From Kiritimatiellales bacterium (GTDB lineage Bacteria > Verrucomicrobiota > Kiritimatiellia > Kiritimatiellales > Tichowtungiaceae), in the NCBI GenBank assembly GCA_041656295.1, contig JBBADV010000023.1, positions 1 to 35,380 on the forward strand: a DNA stretch of 35,380 nt, in the 5' to 3' direction. Below, in pieces: positions 16,365 to 23,539 of this stretch. Made by a program: the position numbers and the translations under genes. Under the pieces are notes generated by a model. It searched no databases, was not told where the DNA came from, and saw nothing but the letters and a program-made list of their open reading frames with translations. Numbering within the stretch: position 1 is the stretch's first letter; every line of letters starts with the position of its first letter.

Positions 16365-17975
16365 ATGGTGCTGGAGGCGGTTGTCTTTCAGAGCACTACA
16401 TCTACCGGGGTATTCGCCGTATTTGGTCAGATGTTTCGTCTGGCGATACTTTTTTCCATAACCGTCGGCGTTTGGCGGAAATTCGTAAAACATAAAGAGA
16501 TTCCGGATGACAGCAGATCTGCCCCTGTTAACGGAGATGAAAATGCTGAAGCAATGTCATTTGATGGCATAGAAGATGTTGAGACTTTTCCTGAACAAAA
16601 AAAGAATTGCTCCTTTTGTGGTGTAAGCAATTTTTCAAGCGCACGATTTTGCGAATCTTGCGGAGCCGGGTTTTTTCAAAAGTGCCCGGATTGTGAGGAA
16701 GAAACCTATGCAGATCAAAAATATTGTATTGTTTGCGGCGCGGATAAGGAGGGTTTCCTCATAGCGCAACAAATTTTGGAAAATATGCTGAAAGCCGAAG
16801 CGCAAAAAAATTTACAGCAAGTGATTGAAGAAAGTGAAAAAATAAATGGCATCCAGCTTTCAGGGCCAAAAGGGGAAAAGTTAAAAGCACGAATTGAGCA
16901 GATGTCTCAACGGGCACAAAAGATTCTTTCGCGATGTAAAGAAATGGAAATAAAAGTAGAAAAAGGCTGTTCTTCGCTTACGGGAAATAATTGTGATCAG
17001 TTGTTATATTTATTAAACGAATATGAGTATCTGATGCCTTTGCCTGAAAGGTTGCAGGTGTTAAAAACGGATGTTTTGTCTCGCTGTGCAATCAAACGGA
17101 AAAAAGAAATCAAAACGATGGGAATCCTCATTGCGATTGTGGGATTGCTTGTGCTGGGCATTTATTATTTTTCATTGCCTTTTTTTTATATAGGCGAATT
17201 TCGCAATGCAATTGCGCGTCGACAGATCGAGCGAGCGCAGACTTTGGCTGCAAAAGTGGGTGACCGATATGATACTTCAGGGGAACTCAACTCATTAAAA
17301 AATTTCATTAGTGCAAAAACACAATATACCAGCATCAGTAATGATGTCGAACAGGTTAAAAAATTTTACGTGTCCGAATGGAATATTGTTCGGGGATTAA
17401 TAACAGAAGCAGAACGCCTCGGCGACCTGCAAAAAAGCGCAGTTTTATATGAACAGGCTTCTGCCCGAATATTGAATGCAGTAGAACAAATCAACGAAAT
17501 GTTTGGGGCGAAAGAACGATGTGAACAAATCAACGGTATAGATTTAATTAAGGTATTCTATGGGTCTGAATGGCGTGTTATTCAGGAATTAACAGAGGAA
17601 GCAGAAGCATTTGATGATCCGCAAAAAGGGATAATTTTATATGAACAAATATCGGTTCGAATAGCGAATGCTATAGAGCAAGTTAATGAAATGCTTGTAG
17701 CTAAAGAACGGTGTGAGAAAATATTTGAAAATACAGCTATTAATCAAAATCTCGTGCGAAAATATGCTCCGAAGGAATGGGCGGACGCTCAATCCTTATT
17801 AGCAACAGCCAAGAAAAATATAAAGCCTCAAGCTATGATTGAAAACTACAATTCTGCAGAACAACTGCTTCGTTCCGCTATTAACAAAACAAAACAGACT
17901 CCAGTTGTTGTTGTACTTACTTGTAATGCACAAGATTTCGCGGTTTTTGAAAATGGCAAAAAACTAAAGTGTTGA
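16365..17975 (+). CDS. N-terminal segment: double zinc ribbon, transmembrane helix and tandem ~65-residue repeats
   Basis: This open segment encodes 536 residues. Residues 1-38 are hydrophobic. Residues 82-124 form two CxxC-x10-CxxC zinc ribbons (Cys82/85/96/99 and Cys107/110/121/124) of the DZANK type. A helical charged region follows to about 245, then a transmembrane segment (GILIAIVGLLVLGIYYFSL). Beyond it are two clear repeats of about 65 residues sharing a (Y)xSEW...EAE...YEQxSxRIxNAxEQxNEM...KERCE pattern. A third, weaker unit (YAPKEWADAQSLLATAK...YNSAEQLL) recalls DUF4398-like helices. The zinc ribbons are probably cytoplasmic and the repeats external. The last codons (NGKKLKC) are an artefact of the frameshift. 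As drawn, this start has no ribosome site. Confidence 0.7.
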   Translation: MVLEAVVFQSTTSTGVFAVFGQMFRLAILFSITVGVWRKFVKHKEIPDDSRSAPVNGDENAEAMSFDGIEDVETFPEQKKNCSFCGVSNFSSARFCESCGAGFFQKCPDCEEETYADQKYCIVCGADKEGFLIAQQILENMLKAEAQKNLQQVIEESEKINGIQLSGPKGEKLKARIEQMSQRAQKILSRCKEMEIKVEKGCSSLTGNNCDQLLYLLNEYEYLMPLPERLQVLKTDVLSRCAIKRKKEIKTMGILIAIVGLLVLGIYYFSLPFFYIGEFRNAIARRQIERAQTLAAKVGDRYDTSGELNSLKNFISAKTQYTSISNDVEQVKKFYVSEWNIVRGLITEAERLGDLQKSAVLYEQASARILNAVEQINEMFGAKERCEQINGIDLIKVFYGSEWRVIQELTEEAEAFDDPQKGIILYEQISVRIANAIEQVNEMLVAKERCEKIFENTAINQNLVRKYAPKEWADAQSLLATAKKNIKPQAMIENYNSAEQLLRSAINKTKQTPVVVVLTCNAQDFAVFENGKKLKC

Positions 17976-17991
17976 TGCTGGTAAAATATCT

Positions 17992-18579
17992 TTGGCTCCA
18001 TTTACTGAACATGTTTTAACATTTCAAGCGACAGGATATACAAGTACAACGATAACCATTGATGGCAAAGATCCTGGATATCAATCGTTTCTAAAGGTAG
18101 AATTAAAAAAAATAATACCCGTCGGTGGTGATCCAAGCGCGATTGACTGGGAAGTTATTGATTCTCGTTGGATAAAAAATATTTATTCTAACAGGGAAAT
18201 TACAATGAGCGACACGGTTACAGAAAAAATGTGGCTGTATGATTTGAATCGTATGCATTGGGGATTTTGGCGCGATGCCGTTACGGATTGTGAAAATTTC
18301 TCGTACGCCGGATATACTAATTGGCGTTTGCCGAATAGAGATGAATTGGTGAATCAAGTTAGTCAAAAACGATTGTTTGTTGGTGTGAAGAGTGGTTATT
18401 TGTATTGGTCTAAAACAACAGGCATCTATTATTACCCGATAAGCAGATCTAAAGATGATGGCGCATGGTGTGTTGATATGAGCAATGGTTCTTCGCGTTG
18501 CGATACATTATTAAGCATGCATTATATATGGCCTGTTAGGGATATAAATTCACAAAAAGCACCTGTGCCATGGTGGTAA
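17992..18579 (+). CDS. C-terminal segment: PEGA-like and DUF1566-like domain
   Basis: The open segment starts formally at a TTG codon, but the frame is already open a few codons earlier and joins the previous gene after a +1 shift. Residues 1-45 (VLTFQATGYTSTTITIDGK onward) complete a PEGA-like beta domain. The remainder has DUF1566 (Lcl C-terminal-like) features: TVTEKMWLYDLNRMHWGFW, the YTNWRLPNRDEL block, YLYWSKTT, AWCVDMSNGSS and the terminal YIWPVRD. Such domains are typical of surface or periplasmic proteins in PVC and related bacteria; their ligand is unknown. Independent translation is unlikely because there is no ribosome site. Confidence 0.65.
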   Translation: MAPFTEHVLTFQATGYTSTTITIDGKDPGYQSFLKVELKKIIPVGGDPSAIDWEVIDSRWIKNIYSNREITMSDTVTEKMWLYDLNRMHWGFWRDAVTDCENFSYAGYTNWRLPNRDELVNQVSQKRLFVGVKSGYLYWSKTTGIYYYPISRSKDDGAWCVDMSNGSSRCDTLLSMHYIWPVRDINSQKAPVPWW

Positions 18580-18598
18580 TATGACTTTCAAATATTGA

Positions 18599-19003
18599 TT
18601 AGCTCACCGCAACATTCACCAGTCGTCCGGGAACGACGATGACTTTGCGGATGGTTTTGCCTTCGGTCCATTTGAGGACGACGGGATCGGCAATAGCGAG
18701 CTGTTCGATCTCTTCTTTGGTGGCGGCGGACGGGACGGTGAGCTGTCCACGGACTTTGCCGTTGACCTGCAGTGCCATTTGTATGGTGTCGCGGTGCAGC
18801 GCGGCTTCTATGAATTCCGGCCATTCGGCGCTGAGAACGCCGCCGGTATAGCCGAGTTCTTTCCACAGTTCTTCGGCGATGTGCGGTGCAAACGGTGAAA
18901 TGAGGATGACCACTTTTTCGATGGCATCACGGAATACCGCTTTGGCCTGTTCAGAACTGCCGGCAAAAATTCTGAAGCTGTTTTTCAGCACTTTGTGCGC
19001 AGC
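18599..19003 (-). pseudogene. leuS: 3' remnant of leucyl-tRNA synthetase
   Basis: About 135 codons match the very end of bacterial LeuS. They include the anticodon-binding helices with ISPFAPHIAEELWKELG, the QVNGKVRGQLTVP strand and the terminal GKTIRKVIVVPGRLVNV. The catalytic, editing and KMSKS parts (over 80% of the enzyme) are absent. The remnant follows the smc stop codon immediately and in the same frame (TAG then AAHKVLKNSFRIF). The only start available is a GTG at 18991 with no ribosome site. This looks like a deletion product or partial duplication; an intact leuS is presumably elsewhere. An assembly join is the main alternative. Confidence 0.8.
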
Positions 19004-22000
19004 CTATTCCTTTGCGGCATCAGAATCCTGATAATCAGAAAACTTCATGGACATAACGCGCGAGATACCGCGATTGGGCATGGTAACGCCGTAAATAACG
19101 TCGGCGGCGGCGATGGTCTGCCGGCTGTGCGTGATGAGAATGAATTGCGACTGCGAAAGAAAGCCTTTGAGCATGTTGATGAAGCGGTTAATGTTGGCTT
19201 CGTCGAGTGCGGCATCCATTTCGTCGAGTACGCAGAACGGGCTTGGTTTGACTTTAAAGAGCGCAAACAGCAGGGCGACTGCAGTCATGGTGCGTTCACC
19301 GCCGGAGAGCAGTGAAATGGTCTGTAATTTTTTTCCGGGCGGGCGCGCAATGATTTCGATGCCGGATTCAAGCACATCGGTTTCGTCGACGAGCACGAGT
19401 TTAGCAGAACCGCCGCCGAAGAGCTGCTCGAAAATAATGCCGAATTCATCATTCACTTTATGGAATGTTGCGGAAAAAAGTTCCGTTGTGGTGGCATTGA
19501 TCTTTTTGATCATATCGAGCAGCTGCTCTTTCGCCGAAATCAGATCGCTTTCCTGCTGACTGAGGAAAGCGAAGCGCTCTTCAAGCTCAGCATGTTCTTC
19601 AATTGCAACCAGATTCACCGGCCCCATGGAATCAAGTTTGGCACGCAGTTCGGCAACTCGCGTTTCAAGGTCGTCCATCGCCGGGACTTCATCCTCTTCC
19701 CATTTCGGCGCCGGTTCACGCGCGATTTCTTCCGGCATGATGTGCCACGTGCCGGTAATGCGGTCGAGTGAGTTTTGATGTCGCATCCGGTGTTCGGCGA
19801 GTTCAACTTCAAATTTATTTTTACCAGACTGCAGTTCGTCGAGTTCGTTTTGCAAAAGTCGCAGACTGCGTTCACACTCTGACAGCGCGGCGGTTTTTTC
19901 TTCGCGCTTGTGCCGCGCAGCGGCAAGTTTCCGGTCGGCTTCCGCAGCGGCCGCCGCGAGCGGATCAAGTTTTGCAGCAGCTTCGGCGCTGTCGGCCTGA
20001 AGCTGCGCAACGCGCTGCTGATAGGAGCTGACACCGCGTATGCGTTCGTCGATGGTTTCCTGCAATTCGGTCAAGCGCGCTTCAAGCGGCTGCCGGCGGT
20101 GCTGTAACAGGTCTAACCGCTGCTCGCGCTGTGAATACTGTACACGGCATTCAGATGTCTCGGTCAGCACCGTCGCGCGGTGTTCTTCAAGCGCGTTCAG
20201 CGCCTCGGTTTGCGTTGCGCTCTGCTGCCTGACCTGCACAAGCTTTTCGCGCGCTTCAGCAATTTCTTTAACAACGGAATTCCGCCGGTCTTCACCGGAA
20301 CTTTTGGTTTCCATCAGCGCGCTAAATTCATAGGTGACGGTTTCTACACGGTCGCGCGCCTGCTGCAGTTCACGTGCGATAACCCGGCTTTCGCCTTCCT
20401 GCACGGCAAGCGTACGCCGGCATTCATCAAGTTCGCGCTGTGCATTTTCGAGCACTTCGCCGGTACCGGCCTGTTCGGCGCGCAAGGCTTCAAGCAGTTC
20501 GTGTTTTTCATCCAGCGCTTTTTCAAGTTCCAGTATTTCGCCGGTCAGCTGTTCCCGCAGATGATGCCGGCCGAGCGGATTGGCTTCACCGTCTTCCGGC
20601 TTCCACAGTTCGGCAGTGCCGTCGGCAGACAGCAATTCACCGTGTTTTGTAACGAATGTTGCCCCCGCCGGAATTGTCAGCGGAACCGCATTCAAATTTT
20701 CGACGACAAAAACATTGGCGAGCAGGCGCGCCGCAAGCGGGCGGATTCCGGCGGCGCACGAAACAAAATTAAAAAGTGAACCGGCAGCGGGCTCCGGCGC
20801 GCCGCCGTCGGCTGCAAGCAGACGCACTGCACCGGCGTCATTTTCAGCGAGCACTGTTAAAATAGTACGCGCGCCGGCGCGGCTCTTCACCACCAGTGCA
20901 TCCATCCACGGACGCAAAACAGTTTCGAGCGCCGTTGCATATTCCGGCACAGCGGTAAGCTGTTCGGCAAGCGGACCGGCAACGTTTTCATCATCGCGCT
21001 CAATTAAAACTTTTGCACCCGGAGGAAAACCTTCTTCACGCGCTTCGAATACCATTTCGAGCCGCGCATTTTTATCGGCCAGCTGACGCTGGAGTTCAGA
21101 AATTTCTTTTTCGCCGGCCTGCATTTTTTCGGCGACGGTGGCGCGGCGGTCGCACAGTTCGGCGAGAACTGCCTGCCGGCTTGCCACGGCAGCGCGATGC
21201 ATGGTTTCTTTTTCGGCCATTCGGGCGCTGCGGTCTTCGTAGGAAGCGAGGGCGCGTTCGAGTCCGCTTTTTTCGGCGGCGAGCTGTTCTTTACGAATCA
21301 TGCCGGCGCGTTCTTTGGCTTCGAGGTCTGAATATTCGTTTTGCAAACGGCCGATGCGCGCATCGAGCTCCATGCTTTCGCCGCGCAGGCGGTTAAGTGT
21401 TTCGCGGCCGGTTTGCACCTGCGCTTCGGTTTCACGCTGACGCGCCGTTGCCGTTTGAAGTTCTGCACGTGCGGTTTCAAGCTCCTGCTTAGCGGCTTCG
21501 ATCAGCTGAACAACTTCTGCGAGCGACAACCGGTGCTGTTCGAGCCGGTTTTGGGCTTCTTCTGATTCTTTGGTGTTCTGCTGTGCAAGTGATTCCAGTT
21601 CGGCGATGCGCTCGGAATTCGTTTTTACGGTTTGCTGTGCACGTTCCAGTTCGGTGCGAATACGCATCGAACTGTCCATGGCGCCGGCAATGGAATGATC
21701 AATTTCCTGCAGTTCAGTGCGCAGAGCGTCCGTTTCATTGTTCGCAGTTTCGATGCGACGATGCGCTTCGTCAATTTTAATACGGAATGTTTCGAGTTGT
21801 TCACGGACGAGATTGATCTGCTCGCCAAGTCCCTTCAGCTTTTGATGCGTGACATAGATATCAAGAGAACGGAGCTGCGTTTGCAGCTCTTTGAAGCGCT
21901 GGGCCTTGCCGGCCTGGCGCTGGAGTGAAATGATCTGACGCTTTACTTCGCGAATGACATCAGCGAGACGCAGCAGATTGGCTTCGGTCTGTTCGAGTTT

Positions 22001-22537
22001 GCGCAGCGCTTCTTTTTTGTCGCTCTTATATTTAGTGATGCCGGACGCTTCTTCAAAAACGGCGCGGCGGTCGTCGGGGCGTGACGAAAGAATCTGATCG
22101 ATTTTCCCCTGCTCGAGAATCGAATAGGAATCGGTGCCAACGCCGGTGTCCATGAAGAGACGCTGAATATCTTTACGGCGGCAGGCTTTCTTATTAATGA
22201 AATAATCGCTTTCACCGGAACGGAAAACGCGACGGGTAATGCAGACCTCGTCAAAACCGGGATCGAGCACTTTGGAACAGTCGGCGAGTGTAAGCGAAAC
22301 TTCCGCCATGCCGAGCGGTTTATGGGAATCGGTACCGTTAAAAATGCAGTCTTCCATAGACGATCCGCGAATGGCAGACGGGCGGGATTCGCCGAGCACC
22401 CAGCGGATGGCATCGGAAACGTTGCTTTTCCCGCAACCGTTCGGCCCGACAATCGCCGTCATACCCGGCTCAAATTCAAGATGCGTTTTTTCCGCAAAAC
22501 TTTTGAAGCCGATAATATCTACAGATTTTAGATACAT
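19004..22537 (-). CDS. smc: Chromosome segregation protein SMC
   Basis: SMC is the ATPase core of bacterial condensin. The 1177-residue protein starts at the Met at 22537 (MYLKSVDIIGFKSF, the family's normal N-terminus); an upstream in-frame Met at 22594 adds an atypical Arg-rich leader. Walker A GPNGCGKSN is near residue 32. Long coiled coils flank a hinge at roughly 490-650. The C-terminal head has LSGGERTMTAVALLFALF and Walker B FCVLDEMDAALDEAN. The C-terminus (GVTMPNRGISRVMSMKF) is complete. No scpA or scpB is in the window. The gene ends at TAG, right against the leuS remnant. Confidence 0.97.
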   Translation of the reverse strand: MYLKSVDIIGFKSFAEKTHLEFEPGMTAIVGPNGCGKSNVSDAIRWVLGESRPSAIRGSSMEDCIFNGTDSHKPLGMAEVSLTLADCSKVLDPGFDEVCITRRVFRSGESDYFINKKACRRKDIQRLFMDTGVGTDSYSILEQGKIDQILSSRPDDRRAVFEEASGITKYKSDKKEALRKLEQTEANLLRLADVIREVKRQIISLQRQAGKAQRFKELQTQLRSLDIYVTHQKLKGLGEQINLVREQLETFRIKIDEAHRRIETANNETDALRTELQEIDHSIAGAMDSSMRIRTELERAQQTVKTNSERIAELESLAQQNTKESEEAQNRLEQHRLSLAEVVQLIEAAKQELETARAELQTATARQRETEAQVQTGRETLNRLRGESMELDARIGRLQNEYSDLEAKERAGMIRKEQLAAEKSGLERALASYEDRSARMAEKETMHRAAVASRQAVLAELCDRRATVAEKMQAGEKEISELQRQLADKNARLEMVFEAREEGFPPGAKVLIERDDENVAGPLAEQLTAVPEYATALETVLRPWMDALVVKSRAGARTILTVLAENDAGAVRLLAADGGAPEPAAGSLFNFVSCAAGIRPLAARLLANVFVVENLNAVPLTIPAGATFVTKHGELLSADGTAELWKPEDGEANPLGRHHLREQLTGEILELEKALDEKHELLEALRAEQAGTGEVLENAQRELDECRRTLAVQEGESRVIARELQQARDRVETVTYEFSALMETKSSGEDRRNSVVKEIAEAREKLVQVRQQSATQTEALNALEEHRATVLTETSECRVQYSQREQRLDLLQHRRQPLEARLTELQETIDERIRGVSSYQQRVAQLQADSAEAAAKLDPLAAAAAEADRKLAAARHKREEKTAALSECERSLRLLQNELDELQSGKNKFEVELAEHRMRHQNSLDRITGTWHIMPEEIAREPAPKWEEDEVPAMDDLETRVAELRAKLDSMGPVNLVAIEEHAELEERFAFLSQQESDLISAKEQLLDMIKKINATTTELFSATFHKVNDEFGIIFEQLFGGGSAKLVLVDETDVLESGIEIIARPPGKKLQTISLLSGGERTMTAVALLFALFKVKPSPFCVLDEMDAALDEANINRFINMLKGFLSQSQFILITHSRQTIAAADVIYGVTMPNRGISRVMSMKFSDYQDSDAAKE

Positions 22538-22589
22538 CCGGCTTTGATACCACGCCGGCAGCGTCCGGCGCAATCCTGCAGGGCGCAAA

Positions 22590-22634
22590 ATCAAACAAAA
22601 AAACAGCCCGGAGCGGTATAAACCGTTCCGGGCT
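22590..22634 (-). terminator. Rho-independent terminator of the Hsp20 gene
   Basis: A 13-bp stem (22605-22617 with 22622-22634, one G-T pair) built on AGCCCGG / CCGGGCT with a short loop is followed on the minus strand by a seven-T run. It lies 15 bases past the Hsp20 stop and separates that gene from smc. Confidence 0.9.
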
Positions 22635-22649
22635 GATGAGTTTTACGAT

Positions 22650-23078
22650 TTAAGCACTTTTTATTTCAATCGAACGCGCTTTGCGTTTTTCGGGTTCGTT
22701 TTTTAATACAGTGACTGTAAGAACGCCGTTTTTGAAGGACGCCTCAATTTTTTCTGTATCAATTTCTGTTCCGAGTTTAAGCGAGCGTTCGAAGCACCCG
22801 TAGCTGCGTTCGGACACGAGGACATTTTTATCCTCTTTCTTTTCCTCCTGCTTCTTTTCACCTTTAATGGTGAGAATGCTGTTTTTTACAGTGAGCTCGA
22901 TATCTTTCTGCTCGATGCCGGGCAGTTCCATATCGATCGTAACGGCTTCAGCGGTTTCAGAAATATCAAACCGCGGAACGAGCCGTTCGGAATCTTTCAG
23001 CAAACCGCCGAAGAGATCGTCAATCGTTTTGTAGCGTAATCCTGCCGGATAACAGCTTCTTTGTATTGGCCATAGCAT
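22650..23078 (-). CDS. Hsp20/alpha-crystallin small heat-shock protein
   Basis: This 142-residue ATP-independent holdase has the alpha-crystallin domain at about residues 35-135. It starts with PRFDISETAEAVTIDMELPG and ends with the conserved FKNGVLTVTVLK and a C-terminal tail with IEI (the I-x-I motif, SIEIKSA). A charged loop (KKQEEKKEDK) occupies the beta5-beta6 region. The start is fixed by a strong AAAGGAGG site. Upstream lies a possible sigma-54 promoter, and a terminator follows, so the gene is its own transcription unit. Confidence 0.95.
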   Translation of the reverse strand: MLWPIQRSCYPAGLRYKTIDDLFGGLLKDSERLVPRFDISETAEAVTIDMELPGIEQKDIELTVKNSILTIKGEKKQEEKKEDKNVLVSERSYGCFERSLKLGTEIDTEKIEASFKNGVLTVTVLKNEPEKRKARSIEIKSA

Positions 23079-23113
23079 TGTATGTGCCTCCTTTCTGTTT
23101 CACATATTTATAA

Positions 23114-23129
23114 AGCAGTTATTATGCCA
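23114..23129 (-). promoter_or_regulatory. Candidate sigma-54 (-24/-12) promoter for the Hsp20 gene
   Basis: On the minus strand TGGCATAATAACTGCT matches the sigma-54 consensus TGGCAC-R-N4-TTGCW at all but two defined positions, with the GG and GC doublets exactly 12 bases apart. The start site would lie near 23103, about 25 bases before the Hsp20 start codon and just ahead of its ribosome site. No enhancer site can be named. Confidence 0.4.
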
Positions 23130-23177
23130 AAAATAAAACAGGGAATTGTCTGCTAAATAATTACGAATGGGCGTCCA

Positions 23178-23230
23178 GGGTGAGTCAAAACATTCGTGTA
23201 TGTGACAAGATGAGTCATTTTGGCTTGCGC
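23178..23230. repeat. Possible solo end of an IS21-type element
   Basis: GGGTGAGTCAAAAC (23178-23191) is followed after 19 bases by TGAGTCATTTTGGCTTGCGC (23211-23230). The paired GAGTCA words followed by AAAAC and by TTTTGGCTTGCGC recall the multiple terminal repeats of IS21-family elements. There is no transposase here, so at most this is a relic. The resemblance is from memory and needs a database check. Confidence 0.25.
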
Positions 23231-23530
23231 TGCCGGGCTGATAATTTTTTTGCCGGCCTGGATTGAAATCTTCCAGACAGAGTATGAAATGGAAGTCATA
23301 TATTTAAATTGATGCTGCCGACATAGCCTTTAAGACGTTGTCTTGAAGCAAAAAATTAAACAGACGATAAATTTACCGGCGTTTTTTTACTCTGAAGATT
23401 CGAAAACTATTTTTCCACCCTATGCACTCTGATGCCCCCGGCGCTGAATTCCTTGATAATCTGTTCGTTGTATTTTTGATTTTATTCCGCCGTATCAATC
23501 GCTAATCTTGCTGCCCGTTTTTAATCGATA
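23231..23530. other. Non-coding gap upstream of pgi
   Basis: This 300-base AT-rich stretch has stop codons in all frames, no recognisable repeat family and no RNA gene that I can see. It ends with the AGGAG ribosome site of pgi (near 23530), so the pgi promoter is presumably inside it. Confidence 0.5.
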
Positions 23531-23539
23531 GGAGAACCG

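Larger units (their letters stand above)
16314..18579 (+). pseudogene. Broken zinc-ribbon/repeat/PEGA/DUF1566 membrane protein (TGA plus +1 frameshift)
   Basis: Read as one gene, this locus encodes about 754 residues from the ATG with the strong GGAGG site. The frame runs MKYVKFFAVLWGIVLL, then TGA at 16362-16364, and continues in the same frame with a second hydrophobic stretch. The TGA therefore splits an N-terminal membrane segment, probably a former TGG. At 17970 a single extra T shifts the frame: NGKKLK should continue VDAGKISLAPF in the +1 frame, which restores a PEGA-like beta domain leading into a DUF1566-like C-terminus. No slippery site or recoding signal is seen. Both lesions could be real decay or sequencing errors. 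The locus is more AT-rich than its neighbours. The two open segments are described separately below. Confidence 0.75.

Noticed and set aside
17964..17976. Programmed +1 frameshift
   Set aside because: No internal ribosome-like site or slow stop codon of the RF2 type lies at the shift point, and the gene has another lesion; decay or error explains it better.
22538..22594. Longer SMC start
   Set aside because: The extra 19 residues are Arg-rich and outside the conserved family N-terminus; MYLKSVDIIGFKSF is the normal start.
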